Part shown: positions 21,700 to 33,241 of the stretch, one piece after another
Layout: the number at the start of each line of letters is the position of its first letter
How positions within the stretch are numbered: the first letter of the stretch is position 1
Origin: Elephas maximus indicus
Taxonomy: Eukaryota > Chordata > Mammalia > Proboscidea > Elephantidae
Length of the DNA stretch: 64,000 bases
Direction: 5' to 3'
Assembly: GCF_024166365.1 (NCBI RefSeq)
Contig: NC_064838.1
Span: forward strand, 73,052,001 to 73,116,000
The notes under the pieces: model-generated
The model's database searches: none
The model's input: the letters and a program-made list of their open reading frames with translations, nothing else
Told to the model about the DNA's origin: nothing
Position numbers and translations under genes: made by a program

Positions 21700-22930
21700 T
21701 ATTTTTTATTTTTTTAATTAACTTTTATTAAGCTTCAAGTGAACATTTACAATTCCAATCAGTCTGTCACATGTAAGTTTACATGTATCTTACTCCCTTC
21801 TCCCACTTGCTCTCCCCCTATTGAGTCAGCCCTTTCAGTCTCTCGTTTCGTGACAATTTTGCCATCTTCCCTCTCTCTCTATCTTCCCATCCCCCCTCCA
21901 GTCAAGAGTTGCCAACACACTCTCCAGTGTCCACCTGATTTAATTAGCTCTCTCTTCGTCAGCATCTCTCTCCCCCCTGCTGACCAGTCCCTTTCATGTC
22001 TGATGAGTTGTCTTCGGTGATGGTTCCTGTCCTGTGCCAACAGAAGGTCTGGGGAGCATTGCCACCGGGATTCCTCTAGTCGCAGTCAGACCATTAGGTA
22101 TGGTCTTTTTATGAGAATTTGGGGTCTGTATCCCACTGATCTCCTGTTCCCTCAGGAGTTCTCTGTTGTGCTCCCTGACAGGGCAGTCATCGATTGTGGC
22201 CGGGCACCAACTAGTTCTGGTCTCAGGATAATGTAGGTCTCTGGTTCATGTGGCCCTTTCTGTCTCTTGGGTTCTTAGTTGTTGTGTGACCTTGGTGTTC
22301 TTCATTTTCCTTTGCTCCAGGTGGGTTGAGACCAATTGATGTATCTTAGATGGCCGCTTGTTAGCATTTAGGACCCCAGATGCCACATTTCAAAGTGGGA
22401 TGCAGAATGTTTTCATAATAGAATTATTTTGCCGATTGACTTAGAAGTCCCCTCAAACCATGTTCCCCAGACCCCCGCCCCTGGTCCGCTGACCTTTGAA
22501 GCATTCATTTTATCCCGGAAACCTCTTTGCTTTTAGTCCAGTCCAATTGGGCTGACCTTCCTTGTATTGAGTGTTGTCTTTCCCCTCACCCAAAGCAGTT
22601 CTTATCTACTGATTGATCAATAAAAAACCCTCTCCCTCCCTCCCTCCCTCCCTCCCCACCTCGTAATCACAAAAGTATGTGTTCTTCTCAGTTTTTTCTA
22701 TTTCTCAAGATCTTATAATAGTGGTCTTATACAATATTTGTCCTTTTGCCTCTGACTCATTTCGCTCAGCATAATGCCTTCCAGATTCCTCCATGTTATG
22801 AAATGTTTCAGAGATTCGTCACTGTTCTTTATCGATGCGTAGTATTCCATTGTGTGAATATACCACAATTTATTTACCCATTCATCCGTTGACGGACACC
22901 TTGGTTGCTCCCAACTTTTTTAAATTGGCT
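21700..22930 (-). mobile_element. 5'-truncated younger L1, reverse strand (ORF2 end and 3' UTR)
   Basis: It matches, in reverse, the 3' part of the L1 at 50098-56292, including gccgcttgttagcatttagg and cattccattgtgtgaat (the WYIHTMEYY segment of the ORF2 C-terminus, antisense). A (CCCT)n run at 22629-22660 is the antisense of the 3' UTR polypurine tract. About 1.2 kb are retained. Confidence 0.88.
22629..22660 (-). repeat. L1 3' UTR polypurine tract, (GGGA)n on the minus strand
   Basis: Seven consecutive ccct-type units on the plus strand. On the L1 sense strand this is a G-rich run able in principle to form a G-quadruplex. The homologous tract in the forward L1 is at 55338-55360. Confidence 0.85.
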
Positions 22931-22968
22931 ACTTGGTAATACATAATTCTAGTTGCCATCGTAAGTAG

Positions 22969-23137
22969 GGAAACCCTGGAGGTGAAGTGGCTAAGTGCTA
23001 CGGCTGCTACCCAAAGGGTTGGCTATTCAAATCCACCAGGTGCTCCATTGAAACTCTATGGGGCAGTTCTACTCTGTCCTATATGGTCGCTATGAGTGGG
23101 AATCTACTCGACGGCAGCGGGGTTTTTTTTTTTTTTT
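22969..23137 (+). mobile_element. AfroSINE with 11-bp TSD (one mismatch)
   Basis: Complete copy with poly-T-rich tail. Targets are atcgtaagtag (22958-22968) and atggtaagtag (23138-23148). Confidence 0.93.
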
Positions 23138-23282
23138 ATGGTAAGTAGAATGTTTTTTTGTTTTTTGTGTTTTCCCATTATATTTTCAAACTGGCTATGA
23201 TACGATATATAAAATACTGTTGCTTCTTATATATTATGTAAGGGGACTTCTTACTGAAAGATATCGTTTAGTTTTTAAACAG

Positions 23283-23434
23283 TGGGTAGCAGGGAAGTTA
23301 CGTGAGCAGGCTCCAGAATCAGGTCACTCAGATTGGAATCCTGGCTCTGCCACTCACCACTCACCTCCTACTTAACATTTCTGGAACTTAGTTTCCACAT
23401 CTACAAAAGAGAAGCAATGACAAATGTACCTCCT
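23283..23434 (+). mobile_element. MIR fragment
   Basis: The MIR head region (cagattggaatcctggctct) and core (aacttagtttccacatctac) are recognisable. An RTE-derived element follows immediately. Confidence 0.65.
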
Positions 23435-24058
23435 GGGGTTCCTGTGCCCCCACGTGTCTGTCAGTTTGTCATGCTGTGTGGGCTTGTGTGTTGCTGGGAT
23501 GCTGGAAATATGCCACTGGTATTCAAATACCAGCAGGGTCACCCATGGCAGACAGGTTTCAACTGACCTTCCACACTAAGACAGACTAGGAAGAAGGACC
23601 TGGCAGTCTACTTCTGAAAAGAATTAGCCAGTGAAAACCTTATGAATAGCAGCAGAACATTGTCTAATATAGTGCCAGAAGATGAGCCCCCCAGGTTGGA
23701 AAGCACTGAAAAGATGACTAGGGAAGAGCTGCCTCCCCAAAGTAGAGTCCACCTTAATGATGTGGATGGAGTCAAGCTTTCAGACCCTTCATTTTCTGAT
23801 GTGGCACGATGTCTTACACACTTTGGACATTTTATCAGGAGGGACCAGTCCCTGGAGAAGGACATCATGCTTGGTAAAGAGAGGGTCAGCGAAAAAGAGG
23901 AAGACCCTCAATGAGATGGATTGACACAGTGGCTGCAGCAATGGGCTCAAGCATAAAAATGGTTGTGAGGATGGCGCAGGATCAGGCAGTGTTTCGTTTT
24001 GTAGTATGCAGGGTCACTGTGAGTCAGAGCCGACTTCCTGGCACCTAACGACAACAAT
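23435..24058 (+). mobile_element. Internally deleted RTE (5' UTR fused to 3' end)
   Basis: The first 350 bp match RTE 5' UTR (gggcttgtgtgttgctggga, also at 41155 and antisense at 13570) and the ensuing leader (tagcagcagaacattgtcta). Near 23800 the sequence jumps to the RTE 3' end (ctttggacattttatcagga) and finishes gtcagagccgacttcctggc, cacctaacgacaacaat. The whole ORF core is absent. In the parental sequences both sides of the joint carry a tggcaagact-like string, so a microhomology deletion is plausible. It could be a mobile non-autonomous family or a one-off deletion. Confidence 0.8.
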
Positions 24059-24258
24059 CACTTTACCAAGCATGGTGTCCTTTTCCAGGGACTGGTCTCT
24101 CCTGATAACTTGTTCAAAATATGTGAGATGAAGTCTCATCGTCCTCCCTTCTAAGACGCATTCTGGCTGTACTTCTTCTATGCTGGATTTGTTCGTTCTT
24201 TTGGCAGTCCATGGTATAGTCAATATTCTTTGCCAACACCACAACTCAAAGGCATATG
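24059..24258 (-). mobile_element. RTE 3'-region fragment, reverse strand
   Basis: The sequence ctttaccaagcatggtgtcc followed by ccagggactggtctctcct is the antisense of RTE text at 33020-33065. It directly abuts the 3' end of the forward element at 23435-24058 and lacks the RTE 3' tail itself. Together they make an inverted pair. Confidence 0.8.
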
Positions 24259-24398
24259 TATACATAAAATGTATATATTGCATATACAATTTGGGATGTT
24301 GTTATGTATGTTTTCTGAATCTGTTTTATAACTGGGGCTCCCTTCTGGGTTAGTGTTAGGTGAGAATTCTTGATATGTAGAAGGTTTTTATGAAGAAG

Positions 24399-26030
24399 CT
24401 TTTTAGTTATCTAGTGCTCCTATGACAGGTACCATAAGTGGATGGCTTTAACAGGCAGAAATTTATTCTGTCAGAGTTTATGAGGCTAGAAGTCTGAATT
24501 CAGGGCTCCAGCTCCAAGGGAAGGTTTTCTGTTTTTATCAGCTCTGGGGAAAGATCCTTGTCATCAATCTCCCCCTGGTCTAGGACCTTCTCAGTGCAGG
24601 GAACCTGGATCCAAAGGATGCACCCATTCCTGTCTCTTCTTTTGGCGATAATGAGGTGTGTCTCCTCTGCTCCCGTCTCTCTTTTGTATCTCAAAAGAGG
24701 CAACCCAATCCTGTAGATCGTGTTCTGCCTCATTGATATTATGTTGTTGTTGTTGTTAGGGGCCGTCGAGTCGGTTCTGACTCATAGCAACCCTATGCAC
24801 AACAGAGCGAAACACTGCCCAGTCCTGAGCCATCCTTGACAATCGTTATGCTTGAGCTCATTGTTGCAGCCACTGTGTCAGTCCGCCTCATTGAGGGTCT
24901 TCCTCTTTTCCGCTGACCCTGTACTCTGCCAAGCATGATGTCCTTCTCCAGGGACTCATCCCTCCTGACAACATGTCCAAAGATTGTAAGATGCAGTCTC
25001 GCCATCCTTGCTTCTAAGGAGCATTCTGGTTGTACTTCTTCCAAGGCAGATTTGTTCATTCTTTTGGCAGTCCATGGTGTATTCAATATTCTTTGCCAGC
25101 ACCACAGTTCAAAGGCGTCAGCTCTTCTTCGCTCTTCCTTATTCATTGTCCAGCTTTCACATGCATATCATGTGATTGAAAATACCATGGCTTGGGTCAG
25201 GTGCACCTTAGTCTTCAAGGTGACATCTTTGCTCTTCAACACTTTGAAGAGGTCCTTTGCAGCAGATTTGCCCAATGCAGTGTGTCTTTTGATTTCTTGA
25301 CTGCTGCTTCCATAGCTGTTGATTATGGAACCAAGTAAAATGAAATCCTTGACAACTTCAATCTTTTCTCCATTTATCATGATGTTGCTCATTGGTCTAG
25401 TTGTGAGGATTTTGTTTTCTTAATGTTGAGGTGTAATCCATACTGAAGGCTGTATGTAGTCTTTGATCTTCCTCAGTAAGTGCTCCAAGTCCTCTTCACT
25501 TTCAACATGCAAGGTTGTGTCATCTGCATCATGCAGGTTTGTTAATGAGTCTTAACTACAATCCTGTTGCCCCGTTCTTCTTCATATAGTCCAGCTTCTC
25601 AGATTATTTGTTCAGCATACAGATTAAATAGGTATGGTGAAAGAATACAACCCTGAAGCACACCATTCCTGACTTTAAACCAATCAGTATCCCCTTGTTC
25701 TGTCCGAACAACTTCCTCTTGATCTATGTAAAGGTTCCTCATGAGCACAATTAAGTGTTCTGGAATTCCCGTTCTTCGCAGTGTTTTCCATAGTTTGTTA
25801 TGATCCACACAGTCAAATACCTTTGCATAATCAATAAAACACAGGTAAACATCCTTCTGGTATCCTCTGCTTTCAGCCAGGATCCATCCTACATATCTTA
25901 GCAGTTAGGATTTATGACACATAGGATAATCACATCAGATCACAAAATGGTGGGCAGTCACACGGTACTGGGAATCATGGCTTACCCAAGTTGACACACA
26001 TTTTATGGGGACACATTTCAATCCGTAGTA
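24399..26030 (-). mobile_element. Solo LTR (same family as 9331), split by an RTE insertion
   Basis: Antisense LTR text covers 24399-24741 and resumes at about 25905-26030 (aggatttatgacacatagga to cacatttcaatccgtagta). Read on the minus strand it begins tactacggattgaaatgtgt and ends in ctagataactaa-like text, matching the 9331 copy throughout. The intervening 1.16 kb is antisense RTE. Confidence 0.8.
24742..25904 (-). mobile_element. 5'-truncated RTE inserted in the LTR
   Basis: The 3' tail is at the left (gttgttgttgttaggggccg). Minus-strand frames contain RTE protein text: TAFELWCWQRILNTPWTAKR-like at 25100-25130 and the reverse-transcriptase region QGCILSPYLFNLYAEQII at 25599-25660. Stops and frameshifts break the ORF. 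Possible target strings atattatg and atatctta at the two edges are too weak to count as a TSD. Confidence 0.85.
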
Positions 26031-26289
26031 GTAGGGTTGGCATATCTCAGTGAGTAGAGAGAATAACTTAAGTACTATTTTAGTTAGTAAGTTCACATTT
26101 GATCCAGTACCCACTAAGGGGGTAGAACGTTGTACTTTGAACTTTGTTTATGGAGGCACAGGGGAAGATGATCCTTGAAAAATCTTGTAATTTGGAATAC
26201 GGAATGCATGAAGTGCCTGAAGAACACTGAGGCCCAGATATTGAGGTACTTTATATCAAGGGTACTCCTTTTCTGCTGGTGACTGTGGG

Positions 26290-27090
26290 ACACCCAAGAG
26301 TACATTAGCTACTGTCTCTGCCCTTAAGGATCTTATTGGCTATGAGAGGAGAAAAGATACACATAAAGACAGAGTGTGTGAGATACTTCACATGAAAAGC
26401 GTTGTGGAGGTTGAAGACAAACACAGAAAGCATATTATTTGAAAATGTAATGATCAAGTGTATTTTATGTTTCCTCACTTTTTGGGTAGCTTGTATAATA
26501 CAAGGAAACCCTGGTGGTATAGTGGTTAAGGGCTATGGCTGCCAACCAAAAGGTTGGAAATTCTAATCCACCAGGTGCTCCTTGGAAACCCTATTGGGCA
26601 GTTCTACCCTGTCCTATAGGGTCACCATGAGTCAGAAATCGACTCGATGGCAACGACAGTTTTGATATAATACAAGGTAGAACATGGTGAACTCTATAAG
26701 AGATGTAGGTAACTTGTTTCAGAATTCAGAAAGGAGCAGATGATTTCATCATGGACAGAGGGACACCGTCATGGTAGGGGAGGTATTTTAGGTTCACCTG
26801 GAAGTATTTGTAAAAAGCAGACAGTTGTGCATGAAAGCAACAAGAGGGAACCATAAGGTCAGGCCAGAAAGAGGATGGTGTGCCTATGTTGGGATAGTAA
26901 AGAGAGAGCCCTGACTGGTGCATGTAGTTGAAAAAGACGGGAGATAAATTACCTAGGTTAACTGTGACTGCATTATGAAGTACTTTAAATATCAGGCTAA
27001 GAAGTTTGGATTTGATTGGTAGGCAATGAGAAGTCATTATAGCTGTGCTTTCTTAGAGTCTGTGAAGGACTTCAAGAGAAACGTGCATAT
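26290..27090 (-). mobile_element. L2-like element, reverse, interrupted by a SINE
   Basis: The stretch from tgcccttaaggatcttattg through ctaagaagtttggatttgat, then gagaagtcattatagctgtg, corresponds to antisense L2 body sequence. The SINE at 26506-26665 lies inside it. Divergence is high. Confidence 0.45.
26506..26665 (+). mobile_element. AfroSINE with perfect 12-bp TSD
   Basis: Complete copy; the target tataatacaagg is at 26494-26505 and 26666-26677. Confidence 0.95.
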
Positions 27091-27385
27091 ATGTACTTAC
27101 TCAAGAGGGCCCATAACTTTTATTAGATTCTCCAAGGGGCCTATGACCCCTGAAAGTTAAATTACCACTATATTACAGGTTTTAGAAGAGTAGATTACAA
27201 AAGACAGATAAACACCCAAGGCCAGTTAGGTGGCTATTGTTGTAATTCAGACTGTATGTAATATGTTTGAGTATAAACTGAGGACATTAAGTACTAAGCA
27301 AAAGTTTGAACGGAAGTGAGTATATCTTCAAAGGTCCCACATAGCCATATTAATGGCTCACTTGTAAGTACAATTGAGAGTGACT
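27091..27385. other. No recognised element
   Basis: About 295 bp of unassigned DNA between L2-like sequence and a SINE. Confidence 0.3.
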
Positions 27386-27397
27386 ATCATATATTTT

Positions 27398-27574
27398 GGA
27401 AACCCTGGTGGCGTAGTAGTTAAGTGCTATGGCTGCTAATAACCAAAGGGCTGGCAGTTCGAATCCACCGGGTGCTCCTTGGGAACTCTATAGTGCAGTT
27501 CTGCTCTGCCCTATAGGGTTGCTATGAGTCGGAATTGACTAGATGGCACAGGGTTTGGTTTGATTTTTTTTTTA
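27398..27574 (+). mobile_element. AfroSINE with perfect 12-bp TSD
   Basis: Copy with a small duplication inside the head (ctgctaataaccaaa). The target atcatatatttt is at 27386-27397 and 27575-27586. Confidence 0.95.
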
Positions 27575-27586
27575 ATCATATATTTT

Positions 27587-28534
27587 TGTTGTTGTTATTT
27601 AGTCCCAGTAGGATAAATTAAACTTCATGAAAATGAAGTCAAACATTGATTATGGCAATAAAAAAAGAATCAGATAATCCAGGTGTTTAGATTTGGGTTG
27701 TGTTAGGTTTTTCAGCATTTTATCTTGTTATTTGGTTTTTATTATTCTAGTTTAACATAAAATTGATATTTAGTAAATGTACTCTGGGGTGAAGTGACCC
27801 TGGAAAAATGCTGTGTGTCTGGAGAGAGTAGTGTAGGATTAAGTCTTTTTGGTTTGGATAATGTTCCTGGTAGACAGCCACATGAAAGCAAATCAGTCAC
27901 ACAGTAATACTTCTGATTCAAAACAAAATTTAATGAAATCTCCAGTTACTAGTATGTTGTGTGCAAATATAAACTTGAAACGATTACAATTATCAAATAC
28001 TTTAGTTTTTATTTCCACCATTCCCCATTCTTATTTATATGATAACTATCCTCCTATGTGAAGCTCATTTTAAAAAAAAAAGAAAAAATTACTAACATTC
28101 TTCTCTGTGTTTGCTGATTGGCATAGAAAATAGTCTGGATGCAGTTATTACTTCACAGCTTTAGGGAAAAGGCCACTTAATTTATTAGTTTATTATCAAC
28201 TTAAAAGTCCATCTTTTGTACTTGTAAGGATTTAAGGCCACAGTTAACATTAAAACATGCAGTATAGGATAATTAAAATACTTAAAAAGTAAAATCAGGT
28301 AAGAAATATTTGTTCTAAAACTTAGAATGAGAGTTATTACAATTGAGCACTACATTTAACTTTATTTCCTGTTATCTAAGGTATAAAAAAAAAAAGAGAG
28401 AGAGAAAGAGATTGATTTTATATTTTATACTAAAAAAAAAAAAATTTTTTTTTTTTAGAGAGCACAAATTACTTTGGAGAGGTAGCCTTTTCCCTTGCAT
28501 CAGTTTTTGGATTGAAAAATTTGATCACTTTTTC
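27587..28534. other. No recognised element; A/T-rich runs
   Basis: About 950 bp without identifiable repeats. A-runs and T-runs occur near 28068-28086, 28382-28412 and 28432-28456. Confidence 0.35.
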
Positions 28535-30545
28535 TTTTTTAGAAAGCTTTGTTGAGATATATTCACCTACCATATAATTTACCAATTTAAATTATATAAT
28601 TCAGTTCACAGAACTGAACAAGTATCATTACAATCAATTTTAGAACATTTTTATCATACCAAAAAGAAACCCCTCACCTCTAAGCTGTCACTCCCTAAAC
28701 CCATATCCTTTCCAGCTGTAGATGTCCACTGAACTGTTTTTGTCTCTGTAGATTAGCCTTTTCTGGATATTTTGTATAAATGGAATTAAATATAAACATA
28801 TGTCCTTTGTGATTGTCTTCTTATCTTCAGAGATGTATGTATTAAGATCCTTTCTTCATTTTTTAATTGGGTTATTCATCTTTTTGTTATTGAGTTGTAG
28901 GAGCTCTTTATATATTCTAGATACAAGTCCATTATCAGATACAACATTTATCAGATTTTTCCACCAGTCTGTAACCTGTCTTTTCACTTTTGTGATGGTG
29001 TCCTTTGAAGCATAAAAGTATTTAATTTTGATTAAGCCCAGTTTATTTTTTCTTTGGTTACTTGTTCGTTTGTTGTCATATCTAAGAAATAATTGCCTAA
29101 TTCAAAGTCATGAAGAGTGTAGTGGGTTGAACACGGGTCCTGAAAAAGACATGTCCAAGTCCTTACCCGAGGATCCTGTAAATGTGATCTTACCTGGACA
29201 GAGGGTCTTTGTAGATGTAATTAAGGTAATGATCTCGGGATGAAATCACCCTGATTAGCGTGGGCTCCAAATCCAGTGGAATGTCCTTGTAAGAGATAGA
29301 AAAGGAGAAGACTGAGAGACCTAGAAACACATGGAAGAAGGCAATATGAAGATGGAGGCAGAGACTGAAATCACGTACCCTCAAGCCAAGGAACAACTGG
29401 AGCCTGAGATGCTGGAAGAGGCAAGAAAGAAGTCTCCCCTAAAACCTTTGGAGGGAGGGCAGCTCTGTGGACACCTTGATTTTAGACTTCTGGCCTCAGC
29501 TGTGAGAAAATAAGTTTTTGTTGTAAGCTACCAAGTTGTAATTTGTTAATGGCAGTCCTAGGAAACTAGTACAAAGAGTTGTATAGTTACAGCTCTTACA
29601 TTTTGGTCTGTGATCCATTTTGAGTAAGTTTTGCATACGCTATGAGGTAGGAGTTTAACTTCATTTTTTTATGTGTCTAGACTATTCTTTTCCCATTAAA
29701 TTGTCTTGGTATCCTTGTCAAAAATCAACTGACTGTAAATGTGAGGATTTATTTCTGGACTCTCAATTCTGTTCCACTGGGCTATATCAGTACCATACTG
29801 TCTTAATTACTTGTAGCTTTGTAGTAAGTTTGAAATTGAAAAGTGTGAGTCCCCCAACTTTATTCTTCTTTAAGGTTATTTTTGCTTTTCTGGGTTACTT
29901 GCATTTCCACATAAATTTTAAGATCAACTTGTTAATTCCTGCCAAACAGGCTGTTGGACTTTAATGGGAATTGTATTGAATCTGTAGATCAGTTTGAGGA
30001 ATACTGCCATCTTAGCAATATTGTCTTTCAGCCTGTGAACATGGGATGTCTTTCCATTTATTTAGATTTTTTTTTTTTTTTAATTTCTTTCAATGATGTA
30101 GTTTCCAGAGTAAAAGTTTCTTAATTTTATTTTCAGGTTGTTTATTGTGTATAGAAATACAGTTGTCTTTTGTATATTGCTCTTGTACCCTGCAACTTTG
30201 TTGAACTTGTTTATTAACACTAATAGTTTTGAATGGATTCCTGAGCATTTTCTGTATATGAGGTCATGTCGTCTGTGAATAGAGAGAGTTTTACTTCCCT
30301 CCAGCCTAGCCTTTTATTTCTTCCTCTTGATGAATTGACCTAAGCAGAATCTCCAGGACAATGCTGAATAGAAGTGGTGAGAGTGGACATCCTTATCTTG
30401 TTCCTGATCTTCTGGGGAAAGCATTCAGTCTTTTATTTTAAGTATGATGTCAGCTATGAGTTTTTCATAGATGGCCTTTATCAGTTTGAGGAAGTTCCCT
30501 TCTATCTCTGGTTTGTTGACTGGTAGCTTCTTATACATGGATAAG
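28535..30545 (-). mobile_element. Old L1 (3' UTR and ORF2), reverse, split by a solo LTR
   Basis: Antisense L1 text runs from gttgagatatattcacctac to 29117 and continues from 29579 through ctgtgatccattttgagtaa, cttggtatccttgtcaaaaa and gtgagagtggacatccttat. The reading is continuous across the LTR once one copy of the 5-bp target is removed. No open frame survives. Confidence 0.85.
29118..29573 (+). mobile_element. Solo LTR (MLT1/MaLR-like), 456 bp, perfect 5-bp TSD
   Basis: Begins TGTAGTGG, ends CTAGTACA, and is flanked by aagag at 29113-29117 and 29574-29578. Internal text such as gacagagggtctttgtagat and tagacttctggcctcagctg is typical of MaLR LTRs. No internal retroviral sequence remains, so this is a solo LTR. 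Confidence 0.9.
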
Positions 30546-30779
30546 AAGTTCCCACCTTGGGTCCATGATGTAGCTGTAGAACTAGAAGGAAAAATCCCCT
30601 GGCTTTAGCCAAGGTCGTATGTTGTCGGAACTTATCCATTCTCAAGACTTCTAAATATTGCTTTTTTATTAGTGATTCTCAAATTTGTGATTCTGGTTTT
30701 GAATTTTCGCCTAAGTTCTAATCTCTCTGACATTTGCTTATTTGATAATTCCAATTAGCTATCAGTCTGCCATTCCAAA

Positions 30780-31100
30780 TTCAGCATGACTTTATTCATG
30801 CATTCATTTGATTGATTCATTTATTGTACATTAAGTGCTATTCCAGACTCCAAAGGATACAAGAATGTGTTTGGAGAAATGTCTGGGGTAAGAATGGCTC
30901 TAACACAGAGGACCTCGCGTGTCAACAGAGGACCCTCTTGGAGATACGCAGGGGCTGTGTCACAAAGATCCTCTGAGCTAAGTTCTAAGGAGTTAGAAGT
31001 TTATTCTGAAAGTAGTAGTGAGCCACTGAAAGATCTGAAGCAGGAAATCAGTGTCAGATGTGAATTTTGAACAAATCGTGAGGAAGGAGAGGTAGTATAG
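30780..31100 (-). mobile_element. L2-like fragment, reverse strand
   Basis: The left end gattcatttattgtacatta followed by agtgctattccagactc is antisense L2 3' end. The right part (gagccactgaaagatctgaa then gcaggaaatc) fits the L2 body. Confidence 0.45.
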
Positions 31101-31196
31101 AATATATAGATTGATTTGAAAATGAAGCTGGAGGCTGGGGAACTGGTAGTTCTATCATTTGAAAAGAAAAGAAAGCCTGAAATAAGACACTGGCAG

Positions 31197-31370
31197 TGGA
31201 GCTCTGGTGGCACAGTGACTAAGAGCTACAGTGAACCATGGCTCCTAACCAAAAGGTTGGCAGTTCAAATCCACCAGCTGCTCCTTGGAAACACTGTGGG
31301 GAAGGTCTACTCTGTCCTACAGGGTTACTGAGTTGGAATTAACTCGATGACAATGTTGGTTTTTTGTTTT
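31197..31370 (+). mobile_element. AfroSINE
   Basis: Head gagctctggtggcacagtga, box-B-like ggttggcagttcaaatcc and tail gagttggaattaactcgatg are visible. A 10-bp insertion lies in the head. Confidence 0.88.
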
Positions 31371-31502
31371 TTAAGTGGGGATAGATACATAGATTTTTAG
31401 GAAGTCAAAAATGGATAGTACTTGGTAACTGGATTATAGAGGCTGAAGGAACAGGACAGTACCTCCATGATTCCTATGGTTTTGACCACGGCCTAGGTGG
31501 TT

Positions 31503-31720
31503 CTACATTGGAGAAGTGTTATAGTTGTTGTTAGTTGCCATCAAGTTGATTCCGACTCATGGCGACTCCATGTGTGCAAAGTAGAACTGGGTTTTCAAGG
31601 CTGTCATCTTTCATAAGCCGATCGTCAGGCCTGTCATCCAAGGCACAACTGGGTGAGTTCAAAGCGTCAGCCTTTTGGTTAGTAGTCGAGTGTTTTAACC
31701 TTCTGCACCACGTTGGGAAT
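31503..31720 (-). mobile_element. AfroSINE long variant, reverse, likely 11-bp TSD
   Basis: The tail (ttgccatcaagttgattccg) is at the left and the diverged head (aaccttctgcaccacgttgg) at the right. Flanks cctaggtggtt (31492-31502) and cctaggcggtt (31721-31731) differ at one base and are probably the target duplication. Confidence 0.82.
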
Positions 31721-31731
31721 CCTAGGCGGTT

Positions 31732-32049
31732 AAATGTGAGGCTGGATTCAGAGAAAAGTGTTTTAGGTGATAATTAATGTGAATGAGGTCACTCAAGGAA
31801 TGAGCAGAGCTCGTGGTCAATGAGAGTATAGTGGAGACTATAGGATGAGTAGAGGAAAGGAAACCTGAAATTAAGCTACAAGAGGTAGGAAGAAAGCTAC
31901 AAGAGGCTGCTATTACAGGCCAAAGTAGGGAAGAATTAGCTCAATTTTTCATTATCGTTTAGTTTTCCTTTTATCCAGTACATTGTTTTAAACTTTAACA
32001 TGAAAATTTTTTGTTTTGTTTTTCCCATTTGCCTCATGCTCTTTACTAC
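31732..32049. other. No recognised element
   Basis: Unassigned sequence with no coding or repeat signature. Confidence 0.3.
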
Positions 32050-32195
32050 CTAAGCCAGTGTTTCCTAACTTGGACATATATCGGAGTCACTTGGTGAGAT
32101 TAAATGCAGATTCTTTGGGTCCTGGTAGACCTACTGAATGAGAATCACCTGGGATGACACCCTAGAATCTGTATTTTTTAAAAACTTCTGTGATA
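32050..32195 (+). mobile_element. MER5A-like hAT fragment
   Basis: The segment gccagtgtttcctaacttgg, then agacctactgaatgagaatc and acctgggatgacaccctag match the general layout of MER5-type elements, including the terminal region. Confidence 0.5.
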
Positions 32196-32694
32196 AAGAC
32201 TTGCTCTTTACCAAGCTTGTTTCTTTTTATCCCTGATGCCAGCTAACTTATATTTACTAGTCCCTTTGGTGTTGGGGATGGCCATATGATTGAGATCTTT
32301 CCACAGGAAATTAAGCAGAAGTGTTGAGTGTCACTTTATCCATTGCAAATACGAAGCCCCCTTGATCGATCCTCTCTCTTTCCCACCTTCTGTCTGGCAG
32401 TTGTATGTATGACAGAGCAACATTGGAAACGAGGGGTCAAATAGAGCTGAGCATCTGTCAACCTGGGTCGTCTCCACCCTCCTCAAACTGATCATTAACA
32501 CTGATTTTGGTCTTTCTGTATGCATGGATTAAAAATAAACTATTGTGTTATGCCACAGTTTTGGAATTTACCTATTATAACATCCACTGTTACATTAGCC
32601 AGTATGGTTTCTTAGATTACTATTTAAGGATCAGAGTTTGGGAACCCTTTGTCTATAATATTTGTATTTTTAAACTCATTTATATATGGCAGGG
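32196..32694. other. No recognised element
   Basis: About 500 bp with no identified repeat. A 120-codon open frame starting at 32507 runs into the RTE element and is not a gene. Confidence 0.35.
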
Positions 32695-32706
32695 TAGTCT
32701 TCAGTT

Positions 32707-33241
32707 TCAAACAATGTATTGCATTAGGCAAATCTGCTGCAAAGACCTCTTTAAATTATTAAAAAACAAAGATGTCACTTTGGGGACTAAGGTGCACCTG
32801 ACCCAAGCCATGGTATTTTCAGTTGCCTCATATACATGTGAAAACTGGACAATGAATAAGGAAGGCTGAGAAAGAACTGATGCCTTTGAAGTATGGTGTT
32901 GACGAAGAATATTTAATATACCATGAACTGACAGAAGAGCAGACAAATATGTCTTGGAAGAAGTAACAGCAAGAATACTCCCTAGAAGTGAGGATGGTGA
33001 GATCGTGTACTTTTGGCATGTTATCAGGAAGGACCAGTCCCTAGAGAAGGACACCATGCTTGGTAAAGTAGAGTGTCAGCAAAAAAGAAGACCCTCAACA
33101 AGATCTGTTGACACATGGCTACAACAACGGGCTTAAACATAGCAAGGATTGTGAGGATGGCGCGGTTACTGGGCAGTATTTCATTCTGTTGTACATAGGG
33201 TTGCTGTGAGTTGGAACTAACTCGATGGCACCTGACAACAA
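32707..33241 (+). mobile_element. 5'-truncated RTE with perfect 12-bp TSD
   Basis: The 535 bp correspond to the RTE 3' end, with protein-like text HLTQAMVFSVASYTCENWTM before the first break and the tail ggaactaactcgatggcacc, tgacaacaata. The target tagtcttcagtt is at 32695-32706 and 33242-33253. Confidence 0.93.

Noticed and set aside
25599-25808. Standalone reverse-transcriptase gene
   Set aside because: It is a part of the 5'-truncated RTE inserted in an LTR, with the RTE tail at 24742.
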